NCBI GenBank assembly: GCA_023382975.1 | Contig: JAHDXO010000030.1 | Coordinates: 55,292 to 119,291 of the forward strand | Direction of reading: 5' to 3' | Length of the DNA: 64,000 nucleotides | DNA from: Pirellulaceae bacterium | Lineage (GTDB): Bacteria; Planctomycetota; Planctomycetia; Pirellulales; Pirellulaceae | Shown here: positions 56,186 through 63,826 of the stretch, in pieces | Numbering within the stretch: the first letter of the stretch is position 1 | Layout: each line of letters begins with the position of its first letter | Notes under the pieces: model-generated | What the model was told of the DNA's origin: nothing | The model's database searches: none | What the model saw: only the letters and a program-made list of their open reading frames with translations | Position numbers and translations under genes: made by a program

Positions 56186-57535
56186 ATGACCATCGAACAC
56201 GATTCGCGGCTGTCGCGCCGGGACATTCTGCAATACGGCTTGTGCAGCGCGGGCGCAGCGATCTTGGCTGGCCGTGCCGGGCTGGCAGCCGACGCCAAGC
56301 CGGCCCAGGCCAAGTCGGTGATCCAGATCTGGCTGGCGGGCGGGCCGTCGCACCTGGACTCGTTTGACCCGAAGCCGGACGCGGGTAACGACTACTGCGG
56401 GCCGCTGAACAATCCTATTGCCACCAACGTCGATGGCATCCGCATCGGCGAACTGTTGCCGTTGCTGGCCAAGCAGGCCGACAAATTCTCGCTCGTCCGC
56501 AGCATGACCCACGGCGACAACGGCCACGAGACAGCGGCCTACCTGACACAGACTGGGCGGCGCCCCGGCGATCGGCTGGTCTTCCCCTGCGCCGGGGCCA
56601 TGGTCTCGCTGCACAAGGGCTACGAAGCTGGATACAAGGGGCTGATTCCGCCTTATATCGTGCTCACCCAATCGCAAGGACGGTTCTCGGAAGCCGGCTT
56701 TCTGGGGGCGCGATACATGCCGTTTGCCACCGGCGGCGATCCGGCCCAACAGAAGTTTATGGTCGAGGGCGTCAGTTCCCCCGGCCTGAACGACCAACAA
56801 CAAGAGAAGCGGCGAGAATTGCTCGGCAAGCTCAACACCCTGGGCAACGTTCTCCCAGACAATGCCGCGCTTACGGCCTTCTATGAAGCGGAAGATCAGG
56901 CCTACGATATGATCCTGGGCGACGGCGCCAAGGCGTTCGATCTCTCGCAGGAGCCCGACGAGGTGCGGAAACGCTACGACGTGAACTGGGGCACCTGGGT
57001 CTCCCGCACGCGGTTCGGCCAAAGCTGTCTGGCGGCGCGGCGTCTGGTCCAGCGCGGCGTGCCCTATATCACCATCAACTTCGGCGGTTGGGATTCGCAC
57101 ACGGACAACTTCCGGGCGATGCGTCAATTGCTGCCGGACCTGGACACGGGACTGGCGACGCTCCTGGCCGAGTTGTCGGAGCACGACCTGCTGGACAGCA
57201 CGATCGTCTGGTGCTGCGGCGAGTTCGGTCGCACACCCAAGATCGACTGGGGAGCGCCGTGGAACGGCGGCCGCAACCATTACGGCAAGGTCTTCTCTGC
57301 CCTGGTCGCCGGGGGCGGATTTCAGGGCGGACGCATCGTAGGCGCCTCGGATGCCAAAGGCGAAGAGGTCCAGGACCGCCCGGTCTACCCGTGCGATCTG
57401 CTGGGCAGCATTTATGAATTGATGGGCATCGATCCCGAGGGGCCGTTGCCCAATCCGTTGGGGCAGCCAATGACCGTGACGCCCAACGCCGCGGACGGCA
57501 TCCCGATGGCGGGACGATTGAAGGAGATTATGTAG
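56186..57535 (+). CDS. Tat-exported DUF1501 protein
   Basis: A 449-residue protein with a Tat leader (SRRDILQYGLCSAGAAILAG), then SVIQIWLAGGPSHLDSFDPK, MTHGDNGHETAAYLTQTGRR, GGWDSHTDNF and CCGEFGRTPKID, the DUF1501 signature blocks of the alkaline-phosphatase-like superfamily. AGGAG lies 9 bases before ATG 56186 and the gene follows the DUF1549 gene by 17 bases, so the two form an operon. Substrate and reaction are unknown for this family. Confidence 0.9.
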   Translation: MTIEHDSRLSRRDILQYGLCSAGAAILAGRAGLAADAKPAQAKSVIQIWLAGGPSHLDSFDPKPDAGNDYCGPLNNPIATNVDGIRIGELLPLLAKQADKFSLVRSMTHGDNGHETAAYLTQTGRRPGDRLVFPCAGAMVSLHKGYEAGYKGLIPPYIVLTQSQGRFSEAGFLGARYMPFATGGDPAQQKFMVEGVSSPGLNDQQQEKRRELLGKLNTLGNVLPDNAALTAFYEAEDQAYDMILGDGAKAFDLSQEPDEVRKRYDVNWGTWVSRTRFGQSCLAARRLVQRGVPYITINFGGWDSHTDNFRAMRQLLPDLDTGLATLLAELSEHDLLDSTIVWCCGEFGRTPKIDWGAPWNGGRNHYGKVFSALVAGGGFQGGRIVGASDAKGEEVQDRPVYPCDLLGSIYELMGIDPEGPLPNPLGQPMTVTPNAADGIPMAGRLKEIM

Positions 57536-57587
57536 GAGAAGCAAGAGCTTAGACCCTAGCCCTTAGCACCATAGGCCGAGACATACT

Positions 57588-58388
57588 ATGACCGACTACA
57601 AAGCGATCTTCGACGGAGTGGAATCGACACTGATCAACCTAGGATCGAAGACTGCCCATCCAGACAAGATCCGCAAGAACCTCGACTGGTTCAAGCACGT
57701 CGAGCACGCGGTATTCACCGATGCTGACTACTACTCGACGCTTGTCTGGGTGACTTTCTATTCCGGCTTCCGAGCCGCGACTGTCAACGCCAGAATGGAA
57801 TCAATTCGGTCGCACTTTCCCGACTATGAAACGGTCGCTGGCTACGACGATGCCAAGGTCGAACGGATCGCCCAGGATGCGGGGATGATCCGCAATAGGC
57901 GCAAGATCCAGGCGTGCGTCAACAACGCGAAAACGTTTCGGCACATCGTCCAGAAACACGGCTCCTTCCGGAAGTACTTGGAATCATTCGGTCCAGCCGA
58001 GTCCTTTGAAAACCTGATGGTTTTGAAGGAAGAGTTGGACTACCGGTTCTATGGGCTCGGCCAAATCACAACGTACCACTTCCTCACCGACATAGGATTT
58101 CCTGTTCTTAAGCCGGATCGAGTGATCTGCCGCATCTTCAAACGACTCGGACTGATCGAAAGCGACGAACATCTCCTCAAGGCTATCGTTCACGGCAAGA
58201 GATTTTCTCAGGCGACCGGCCATCCGATCCGGTACATCGACATTGTCTTCGTGGCATACGGGCAAGTGAGGTCGGACGATTTCGGAATCACGCGCGGCAT
58301 CTGCCTGGAACACGACCCATCCTGCAACTTGTGTGGGGTCAGGAACTATTGCAGCTACGCCCCTCGCGCTCCGAAGGATGGGTTTTGA
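57588..58388 (+). CDS. Tag-like DNA glycosylase with an EndoIII-type four-cysteine loop
   Basis: A 266-residue HhH-GPD type protein resembling 3-methyladenine DNA glycosylase I (YYSTLVWVTFYSGFRAATVN, IAQDAGMIRNRRKIQACVNN, KYLESFGP, FYGLGQITTYHFLTDIG). It ends with C-x6-C-x2-C-x5-C (CLEHDPSCNLCGVRNYC), the spacing of the [4Fe-4S] loop of endonuclease III and MutY, which Tag lacks. DNA base-excision repair is the likely role, lesion uncertain. It sits between the DUF1501 gene and the PPC gene, breaking the usual order. Confidence 0.7.
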   Translation: MTDYKAIFDGVESTLINLGSKTAHPDKIRKNLDWFKHVEHAVFTDADYYSTLVWVTFYSGFRAATVNARMESIRSHFPDYETVAGYDDAKVERIAQDAGMIRNRRKIQACVNNAKTFRHIVQKHGSFRKYLESFGPAESFENLMVLKEELDYRFYGLGQITTYHFLTDIGFPVLKPDRVICRIFKRLGLIESDEHLLKAIVHGKRFSQATGHPIRYIDIVFVAYGQVRSDDFGITRGICLEHDPSCNLCGVRNYCSYAPRAPKDGF

Positions 58389-58442
58389 AATGCAGCGCCA
58401 CAACCGTGTCAAGGACTAAGCCTCAAGCACTCGGAGCATGGT

Positions 58443-60818
58443 ATGATCGCATCCCGGCATTTGATGGCCTGCGGGCTAATAATCGCTCTGGCCCCGCTTC
58501 TCGCCACGGCTCAACAGTATCCGCGCATCGGCTACGTCTTTCCGGCTGGCGGCCAGCGGGGAACGACGTTCCTGGTCACCGTGGGCGGACAGTTTTTGGG
58601 CTCCTGGAAAGGCGATTATCGCATTGACGTCCAGCAGGCCCACTTCTCCGGAGACGGCATCCAGGCCACCGTGAGGAACGACATCCGGCACCTGAACTCG
58701 CAAGAAACCCAAGTGCTGCAGGATCGACTCGACCAACTGCGGAGGAAGGGTTCGAAGGATGTCGAGACGTTGAAGGAGAGGTTCGAGCTGCAGATCCAGT
58801 ACAGCCGGGCCCGCTCGGAGGCCATGCGACGAGAGGCTCAACCGGCCCTGGCCGACAGCGTCACGCTGGAAGTCACCTTGGCGGCCGATGCCAAGCCCGG
58901 ACGGCGCGAACTGCGATTGGAAACGCCGCGCGGGATTTCCAATCCCTTGACGTTCCACGTGGGCGAACTGCCCGAATTTCGCGAGCAGGAATCGGAGCCC
59001 ACGTTCGATCCCGAGGACTTCCTCGCGGGCCGGATTGGCCAGCCGTCTCAGACGGAGACGCCCATCACGCTGCCAGCCGTGGTCAACGGGCAAATCATCC
59101 CCCGCGAGCCGTACCTAGTACACTACGCGTCCGAACGGTTCACCCCCGGCACGACGGACCGCTTCCGCTTCGAGGCCCGCCGGGGACAGCAATTGGTGAT
59201 TGCCGTAGCCGCCCGGCAACTGATTCCCTACCTGCCCGACGCGGTTCCGGGCTGGTTCCAAGCCACGTTGGCGTTGTACGACGCCAAAGGCCGACAGGTG
59301 GCCTACGGCGACGACTATCGATTCCATCCCGATCCCGTGCTGCTGTTCAAGGTTCCGGAGGACGGAACGTACGTGGTCGAGATCAAAGACGCGATCTACC
59401 GCGGCCGCCCAGACTTCGTCTATCGCATTACCCTGGGTGAACTCCCCTACATCACCGGCGCCTTCCCGCTGGGAGGACCGGTCGGGGCGGCGACCCAGGT
59501 AAAACTCTCCGGCTGGAACCTGCCGGCCGACACGCTGACGATCGACGCCCAGGACATGACGCCGGGGCTTCAGCCGCTTTCGCTGCGCAGGGGCGAGATG
59601 ATCTCCAACACGCTGCCCTTTTCCGTGGACACCCTGCCGGAATGCCTCGAACAGGAACCCAACGATGCGACGCCGGCCGCCCAGGCTGTCACGCTTCCCA
59701 TCATTGTCAATGGGCGAATCGACCGGCCCGATGACTGGGACGCGTTCCGTTTCGAAGGCCGCGCCGGCCAGGAGATCATCGCCGAAGTTCGCGCCCGTCG
59801 GCTGGAATCGCCGTTGGACAGTGTCTTGGAGTTGTTCGATGCCGCCGGTGAGCGTCTGGCCTTCAATGATGACCATGAGGACAAGTCCGACGACCTAAGA
59901 ACGCACCACGCCGACTCGTTGATCCGCTTCACCCTGCCGGCCGATGGAGTCTATGACGTGCGTCTGGGCGACGCCCAAAGCCACGGCGGCCCGGAGTACG
60001 CGTATCGCTTGCGGCTGAGCGAGCCGCAACCCGATTTCGAACTGCGGGTGACGCCTTCGTGCATCCATGCGATCACTTGGCGGCTCAACACCTTCGCCGT
60101 GCATGTTCTGCGCAAGGACGGGTTCAACGGCGAAATCGCTCTGCGAATCAAAGACGATCCCTTCGGGCTTGCGCTCGCTGGCCACGTCGTGCCGGAAGGG
60201 CAGGACCAGCTCCGCCTGACGCTGGCCATGGCGCCGTTGTTGTCGGCGGATCCGATCCCATTGTGCCTGGAAGGCCGGGCGTTGGTCGGCGGGAAGGAGG
60301 TCGTGCATTCGGCCGTCCCGGCCGACGAGCTGACCCAGGCGTTCTTCTACAAGCACGTGGTTCCGGCCAACGAGTTGACAGTCGTGCCGGAAGACCGGGC
60401 CCGCTTCCGCGAGGAGGCCGCCCGCGCCGCCCGGGAGAACAAGCCGTTTCCGCCGCCTACGGCAGGCCGCTCGTTCCAACAGGCGATGGAAATCCTGAGC
60501 GAGCAACCGGTACGGATTCCCGTCGGCGGCACGGTGAAAGTGCAAGTTCGCATGTCGTGGAGCCGCGACGGCCAGATCCAGGTCGATCTGAGCGATCCGC
60601 CGGAAGGCATCACGGTTGACAGCACCTCCTGGACCGAACGCGGACTGGCCCTCGTGTTGCGTGGCGACCCGAACCAGACGCAGCTCGGGTTGAAAGGCAA
60701 CCTAATGGCCAATGCCTTCCTGCAAACCACGGTCACCGAACAGGACGGCAAGACGCGCGAGGTCCGTAACTTCATCGGCCCGTTGCCAGCCGTGCCGTTC
60801 GAAGTCGTCAAGCCCTAG
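58443..60818 (+). CDS. Secreted PPC-domain protein
   Basis: A 791-residue exported protein with signal peptide (to about residue 23, LLATAQQ). It opens with a planctomycete-type block YPRIGYVFPAGGQRGTTF, then at least two bacterial pre-peptidase C-terminal (PPC) beta domains (about 210-315 and 405-515; RFRFEARRGQQLVIAV and AFRFEGRAGQEIIAEVRAR). Such proteins are regularly encoded with DUF1549 and DUF1501 proteins and may form an exported complex. No catalytic domain is visible. Confidence 0.85.
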   Translation: MIASRHLMACGLIIALAPLLATAQQYPRIGYVFPAGGQRGTTFLVTVGGQFLGSWKGDYRIDVQQAHFSGDGIQATVRNDIRHLNSQETQVLQDRLDQLRRKGSKDVETLKERFELQIQYSRARSEAMRREAQPALADSVTLEVTLAADAKPGRRELRLETPRGISNPLTFHVGELPEFREQESEPTFDPEDFLAGRIGQPSQTETPITLPAVVNGQIIPREPYLVHYASERFTPGTTDRFRFEARRGQQLVIAVAARQLIPYLPDAVPGWFQATLALYDAKGRQVAYGDDYRFHPDPVLLFKVPEDGTYVVEIKDAIYRGRPDFVYRITLGELPYITGAFPLGGPVGAATQVKLSGWNLPADTLTIDAQDMTPGLQPLSLRRGEMISNTLPFSVDTLPECLEQEPNDATPAAQAVTLPIIVNGRIDRPDDWDAFRFEGRAGQEIIAEVRARRLESPLDSVLELFDAAGERLAFNDDHEDKSDDLRTHHADSLIRFTLPADGVYDVRLGDAQSHGGPEYAYRLRLSEPQPDFELRVTPSCIHAITWRLNTFAVHVLRKDGFNGEIALRIKDDPFGLALAGHVVPEGQDQLRLTLAMAPLLSADPIPLCLEGRALVGGKEVVHSAVPADELTQAFFYKHVVPANELTVVPEDRARFREEAARAARENKPFPPPTAGRSFQQAMEILSEQPVRIPVGGTVKVQVRMSWSRDGQIQVDLSDPPEGITVDSTSWTERGLALVLRGDPNQTQLGLKGNLMANAFLQTTVTEQDGKTREVRNFIGPLPAVPFEVVKP

Positions 60819-60832
60819 CGGGTACGGCGGCC

Positions 60833-61147
60833 GTGCAATCGCTGGCTACCGGCCAGCCAGCATCGGAACGGGACACGACCGCGCTGGTCGAGTCGTTGCG
60901 CCGCGCCAGGGCTTACCTGCCCCAGGTGACGGTCAACGACAGTGTCTTCACGCATAACGACCACGGAGACGTGGATCTGGAAGACGGCACGGTCTACAAC
61001 ACGCTGGAGCCACTGATGGGCCGGCTGTACGATGTACGCGTGATGCGCAACAAGTTCGATCACATCGGTATCCGTCCCGATCTCTTTGGTCAGGGCGGGG
61101 CCTTGGTGGTCGGGTATGCTCAGACGATGGAATTGAACAGCGTCTGA
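60833..61147 (+). CDS. Small hypothetical ORF, doubtful
   Basis: A 104-residue frame from GTG 60833 just after the PPC gene. The second half (YDVRVMRNKFDHIGIRPDLF then GQGGALVVGYAQTMELN) looks protein-like rather than random, and could be the end of a truncated gene. No ribosome site is clear and I recognise no family. Confidence 0.35.
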   Translation: MQSLATGQPASERDTTALVESLRRARAYLPQVTVNDSVFTHNDHGDVDLEDGTVYNTLEPLMGRLYDVRVMRNKFDHIGIRPDLFGQGGALVVGYAQTMELNSV

Positions 61148-61172
61148 CAAAAAACGAAAGACGAGGTCTCAC
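61146..61172 (-). terminator. Weak terminator at the left end of the tRNA array
   Basis: On the minus strand AGAC-CTC-GTCT forms a short hairpin followed by TTCGTTTTTTG. It lies about 70 bases past the last tRNA-like unit, where the array transcript would end. The stem is only 4 bp. Confidence 0.35.
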
Positions 61173-61238
61173 CCCTGCTCCCGGACCCCTTCCCTTTCCA
61201 GCCTGGATGCAGTCCCAGCGAGCAGTTGGGCTCTCAGA

Positions 61239-61310
61239 GACGCCGGTGGGAGTCGAACCCACTCGAAACCGCACTTGCAGCCGGTTGCCTTGCCGTCTGG
61301 CTCCAGCGTC
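61239..61310 (-). tRNA. tRNA-like unit A, GCA (Cys) anticodon triplet, anticodon arm broken
   Basis: Acceptor GACGCTG/CGGCGTC pairs fully and the T arm GTGGG-TTCGACT-CCCAC is perfect. Position 8 is G instead of U. The expected loop CTGCAAG is flanked by ACCGG and TGCGG, which do not form a normal stem; a 5-bp AACCG/CGGTT stem exists only with a 10-base loop. No CCA follows. Confidence 0.5.
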
Positions 61311-61321
61311 ACAGTATCAGT

Positions 61322-61413
61322 GTCCTCGCCAGGTATTGAACCGGGCACCGACGCGCAGCGTTGGTCCTACGACCGCCGCGCTCTTCGCGTGCGGTCCGGC
61401 ACACTCCGAGGAC
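61322..61413 (-). tRNA. tRNA-like unit B, class II length, anticodon unclear
   Basis: 92 bases. Acceptor GTCCTCG/CGAGGAC is perfect, T arm CCCGG-TTCAATA-CCTGG has one mismatch, and a variable-arm hairpin ACGC-TGC-GCGT is present. Position 8 is G. In place of an anticodon arm there is GGTC-GTAG-GACC with only a four-base loop. No reliable anticodon can be read. Confidence 0.4.
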
Positions 61414-61426
61414 GTTTTCTTCAAGC

Positions 61427-61497
61427 AGCCCGCCGAGGAATCGAACCCCGTCCTGCAGATCCGAAGTCTGCCGTGCCGTCCATCACACTCGCAGGCC
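61427..61497 (-). tRNA. tRNA-Arg(TCG)-like unit C
   Basis: Acceptor GGCCTGC/GCGGGCT (G-T at 1:72), D stem GTGT/GCAC, anticodon arm GCAGA-CTTCGGA-TCTGC with anticodon TCG, T arm CGGGG-TTCGATT-CCTCG. The cloverleaf is complete. Position 8 is G instead of the near-universal U. Confidence 0.75.
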
Positions 61498-61508
61498 ATG
61501 TTGTCAGC

Positions 61509-61579
61509 GTCCCGACCTGGAATCGAACCAGGACCAGAATCTTAGGAGGATTCCGTGCGCTCCGTTACACCATCGGGAC
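61509..61579 (-). tRNA. tRNA-Arg(CCT), unit D
   Basis: Canonical: acceptor GTCCCGA/TCGGGAC, U8, D stem GTGT/GCAC, anticodon arm GAATC-CTCCTAA-GATTC, T arm CCTGG-TTCGATT-CCAGG. Reads AGG codons. Confidence 0.9.
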
Positions 61580-61599
61580 AATCGTATTCCGAACAAAGG

Positions 61600-61672
61600 G
61601 CCGACGACTGGATTCGCACCAGCATGAACCCGTTTACGGGACGGGCGCCTTTCTCAGTCGAGCCACGTCGGC
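61600..61672 (-). tRNA. tRNA-like unit E, CGT (Thr) anticodon, C33 and altered T loop
   Basis: Acceptor GCCGACG/CGTCGGC is perfect and the anticodon stem CCCGT/ACGGG too, but the loop CCCGTAA has C at position 33 and the T loop TGCGAAT has G at position 55. U8 is present. The D stem has only three pairs. Confidence 0.6.
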
Positions 61673-61676
61673 ACAA

Positions 61677-61704
61677 ACGCTCCCGGTGACATGACCGGGA
61701 GCGT
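61677..61704. terminator. 11-bp hairpin after the first HNH gene, inside the array
   Basis: ACGCTCCCGGT and ACCGGGAGCGT form a perfect stem with loop GACATG. On the minus strand it lies just past the HNH stop codon and before tRNA unit E. No T run follows, so it may be an RNA processing or mRNA-stabilising hairpin instead of a full terminator. Confidence 0.5.
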
Positions 61705-61712
61705 GATCATCG

Positions 61713-62324
61713 CTACTTCTCCAATTCGACGGTCCAATACGCCGCGCTGACGAATTTGGACCAGCTCTCGATCCGCTGCTGGTGAACCGCATACTGCAGG
61801 TTCCAGCCCGGCTGGACCGGCTTGCGTTTCAGCCGCATCTTGGCCTGCTCCGGAGTGCGGTCCGCTTTCTGCTTGTTGCACTCCAGGCACGCCAATACGC
61901 CGTTGTCCCATCGGGATATGCCACCCTGGGCACGCGGGATGACGTGATCGAGCGTCAGTTCCTCCATGCCAGGCTGCTGGCCGCAGTACTGGCACGTGTA
62001 GTGGTCGCGTTTGAAGATGTTCCTCCGGCTGAACGACACGGTCGCCGCCGGCAGTCGGTCGTAGTCCGTCAGCGAGATCACCTCGGGCACGCGCAGCCGA
62101 AACCGCACGGCCTGGATGAACCGTTCGCCCTCGGCGGGCCGCAACTTGGACCAGTCCTCCCACGTGTAGGTCTGGTAATCGCTGGGGTCCACGACGCGAG
62201 CCGACTCGTTCCACAGCAGCACCAACGCACGGGCCACGGTGGCCACGTGTACCGGCTGCCAGTTGCGGTTCAGCACCAGTGTTGGACGTTGCAGGATCTT
62301 GCTGAAGATACACCTCCTTCCCAT
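61713..62324 (-). CDS. HNH endonuclease inside the tRNA array (1)
   Basis: A 203-residue protein. After PTLVLNRNWQPVHVATVARA comes a C-terminal HNH domain: CQYCGQQPG, then LTLDHVIPRAQGG (the H-N-H histidine), then NGVLACLECNKQKADRTP with the second cysteine pair, ending SAAYWTVELEK. It resembles free-standing HNH proteins common in planctomycetes and may act as a mobile endonuclease or in DNA processing. The start is odd: ATG 62324 is the only in-frame ATG, but a perfect AAGGAGG lies just downstream of it. The family N-terminus would begin at an ATC codon (62309) where ATG is expected. Confidence 0.8.
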   Translation of the reverse strand: MGRRCIFSKILQRPTLVLNRNWQPVHVATVARALVLLWNESARVVDPSDYQTYTWEDWSKLRPAEGERFIQAVRFRLRVPEVISLTDYDRLPAATVSFSRRNIFKRDHYTCQYCGQQPGMEELTLDHVIPRAQGGISRWDNGVLACLECNKQKADRTPEQAKMRLKRKPVQPGWNLQYAVHQQRIESWSKFVSAAYWTVELEK

Positions 62325-62330
62325 TGTCAG

Positions 62331-62404
62331 GTTGACCGACCGGATTCGAACCGGCATCTACTTGAGCCACAATCAAGCGCCTTACCCGTTAGGCCACGGT
62401 CAAC
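62331..62404 (-). tRNA. tRNA-His(GTG), unit F
   Basis: Acceptor TTGACCG/CGGTCAA with an extra G-1 opposite C73, the identity element of histidine tRNA. U8, D stem GCCT/AGGC, anticodon arm CTTGA-TTGTGGC-TCAAG, T arm GCCGG-TTCGAAT-CCGGT. Fully canonical. Confidence 0.92.
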
Positions 62405-62425
62405 GTGTGTGTTTCGTGTTCGAGC

Positions 62426-62507
62426 GGAAGGGGCGGGATTCGGACCCGCAAGGCCCTCGCTCGACCGGCTTCCAACTTCTTCCCATCACCGGTCGGGTAG
62501 CCCTTCC
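62426..62507 (-). tRNA. tRNA-like unit G, anticodon arm absent
   Basis: Acceptor GGAAGGG/CCCTTCC and T stem GCGGG/CCCGC are perfect, but the T loop is TCCGAAT (C55), position 8 is C, and no anticodon arm forms. Instead a 7-bp stem CGACCGG/CCGGTCG encloses about 20 bases. A GGA triplet in TTGGAAG hints at an old Ser tRNA; 82 bases would suit class II. Confidence 0.4.
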
Positions 62508-62528
62508 GTTGCATCGCCTTCATTCAGC

Positions 62529-62599
62529 AGCCCGACCAGGACTCGAACCCGGAACACCTCGGTAGAAACGAGGGATGATTTCCGTTTCACCATCGGGCC
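62529..62599 (-). tRNA. tRNA-Arg(TCT), unit H
   Basis: Acceptor GGCCCGA/TCGGGCT (G-T at 1:72), U8, D stem GTGA/TCAT, anticodon arm CCTCG-TTTCTAC-CGAGG, T arm CCGGG-TTCGAGT-CCTGG. Reads AGA codons. Confidence 0.88.
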
Positions 62600-62604
62600 G
62601 TTCA

Positions 62605-62685
62605 AGCGGAAGGTGGGGAAATCGAACCCACATGACCCGCAGGTCGCGCGTTTTAGCAAACTGGCCCGGCAAGCCGTATCCGGCT
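62605..62685 (-). tRNA. tRNA-like unit I, class II shape, GCT (Ser) triplet
   Basis: Acceptor AGCCGGA/TTCCGCT with one mismatch, U8 A9, and a variable-arm hairpin GACC-TGCG-GGTC. The T loop TTCGATTT is one base long, and the anticodon region gives only GTTT-GCTA-AAAC. Probably derived from tRNA-Ser(GCT). Confidence 0.4.
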
Positions 62686-62693
62686 ACGCGACG

Positions 62694-63431
62694 TCATCGT
62701 TCGGCAGTCCATCGTGGAACAAGTATGGACGCACCGTCTCTCACTGGGACGAATACGTCTCCGTCGTCGCCAAAGACCTTCGGAGAAACCGCTTCGCCCA
62801 AGAACAGTCTGTTCTCATAGAACTGCATCAGGCACGTGATTTTCTCGATCGGTTTCTTGCTGCTTACCACGTACCGGCAACAGAATGCTGAGTCGCCGAA
62901 GCTCTGCCACGGGACCATAAAACTCACTGTTCTTGTTACCCACTCTGGGTCCAGCGTACGAATGTCAGAAACACTGATGATGAAATCTCTGGGAAGGGGT
63001 TGTTTCCGTGCGACGTAGAATACTCCCTTGATTACATTACACAGAACACGTTCGAAACGTTCCCACTCAACCTCGAAAGTCGGACGATTACCCAAGTATA
63101 TGCCCGTTGGTGTGTAGACTCGTCGCATGCGGAGGTTCTTGAGACTCTTGACAATGCTTCCAAATCGCTCATTCAGTTTGCGCTGAATCGCCCCCTCACG
63201 CACTCGTTGACCTTCGGGGTGCCGCTCAGCGCCCTCTTCCATGACGATCACGTCGCGAAAATACTCGTTATCCTCTGAAAATGCGTTGTTGCAGTCTTTG
63301 TGTGCTGGGAGCGTCTTCGTTTTGTCAGGACGGTGACCTTTCTCCCAAAGGCATTTCGGGACAAAGTGCTCCATCGTAAGTTCCTCCGATTCAATTTCAC
63401 CACCGCAGAACATGCACATAGGTCGTGACAT
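62694..63431 (-). CDS. HNH-type endonuclease inside the tRNA array (2)
   Basis: A 245-residue protein with an N-terminal zinc/HNH core: MCMFCGGEIESEELTMEHFV (C-x2-C then H), PKCLW, and KDCNNAF with a further cysteine and asparagines. The rest (about 70-245) has no known motif. AAGGAGG lies 7 bases before ATG 63431, an ideal ribosome site, so this gene is expressed well if transcribed. It is unrelated in overall sequence to the first HNH gene in the array. Its base composition is visibly more AT-rich than the surroundings, which suggests separate acquisition. Confidence 0.75.
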   Translation of the reverse strand: MSRPMCMFCGGEIESEELTMEHFVPKCLWEKGHRPDKTKTLPAHKDCNNAFSEDNEYFRDVIVMEEGAERHPEGQRVREGAIQRKLNERFGSIVKSLKNLRMRRVYTPTGIYLGNRPTFEVEWERFERVLCNVIKGVFYVARKQPLPRDFIISVSDIRTLDPEWVTRTVSFMVPWQSFGDSAFCCRYVVSSKKPIEKITCLMQFYENRLFLGEAVSPKVFGDDGDVFVPVRDGASILVPRWTAER

Positions 63432-63502
63432 CCCAATTCCTCCTTACCCAGCGCCAGAAGCAGAATCATTCTAGCATATCGCGTCTGGCAACATCCCAAT
63501 AG

Positions 63503-63573
63503 TGGACCCACCGGGAGTCGAACCCGGATCGCCAGTCTGCCGAACTGGTGTCTTCCCCTTGGACCATGAGCCC
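63503..63573 (-). tRNA. tRNA-like unit J, GGC (Ala) anticodon, C33
   Basis: Acceptor GGGCTCA/TGGGTCC with wobble pairs, U8, D stem GTC/GAC, anticodon arm CCAGT-TCGGCAG-ACTGG, T arm CCGGG-TTCGACT-CCCGG. Complete cloverleaf, but position 33 is C instead of U. Confidence 0.7.
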
Positions 63574-63585
63574 TTGTTTCTGCAG

Positions 63586-63656
63586 TGGACCGCCGAGGAC
63601 TTGAACCCCGATCTCCTGGATGCAAGCCAGGTGTCCTGCCGTTGGACGAGCAGCCC
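63586..63656 (-). tRNA. tRNA-Ala(TGC), unit K
   Basis: Acceptor GGGCTGC/GCGGTCC, U8, D stem GTCC/GGAC, anticodon arm CCTGG-CTTGCAT-CCAGG, T arm CGGGG-TTCAAGT-CCTCG, discriminator A. The acceptor has two wobble pairs and no G3-U70 of the usual alanine type; G3-T pairing is present at position 3 (G-T). Confidence 0.85.
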
Positions 63657-63665
63657 GCGTTTCAG

Positions 63666-63736
63666 AGGTCCGTCCGGGAATTGAACCCGAGCCTCGTCCT
63701 TACCAAGGACGTGTGCTGCCACAACACCTACAGACC
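63666..63736 (-). tRNA. tRNA-Thr(GGT), unit L
   Basis: Acceptor GGTCTGT/ACGGACC, D stem GTGT/GCAC, anticodon arm CGTCC-TTGGTAA-GGACG, T arm TCGGG-TTCAATT-CCCGG. The cloverleaf is complete; position 8 is A instead of U. Confidence 0.82.
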
Positions 63737-63746
63737 GTCGCTTCAG

Positions 63747-63819
63747 TGATCCCGGGCGGAATCGAACCGCCGATTTCCTGGGTGTCATCCAGGCGTCTTC
63801 GCCGCTGGACCACGGGATC
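63747..63819 (-). tRNA. tRNA-Val(GAC), unit M
   Basis: Acceptor GATCCCG/CGGGATC, U8, D stem GTC/GAC, anticodon arm CCTGG-ATGACAC-CCAGG, T arm GGCGG-TTCGATT-CCGCC, discriminator A. Canonical. Confidence 0.9.
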
Positions 63820-63826
63820 GTGCCAG

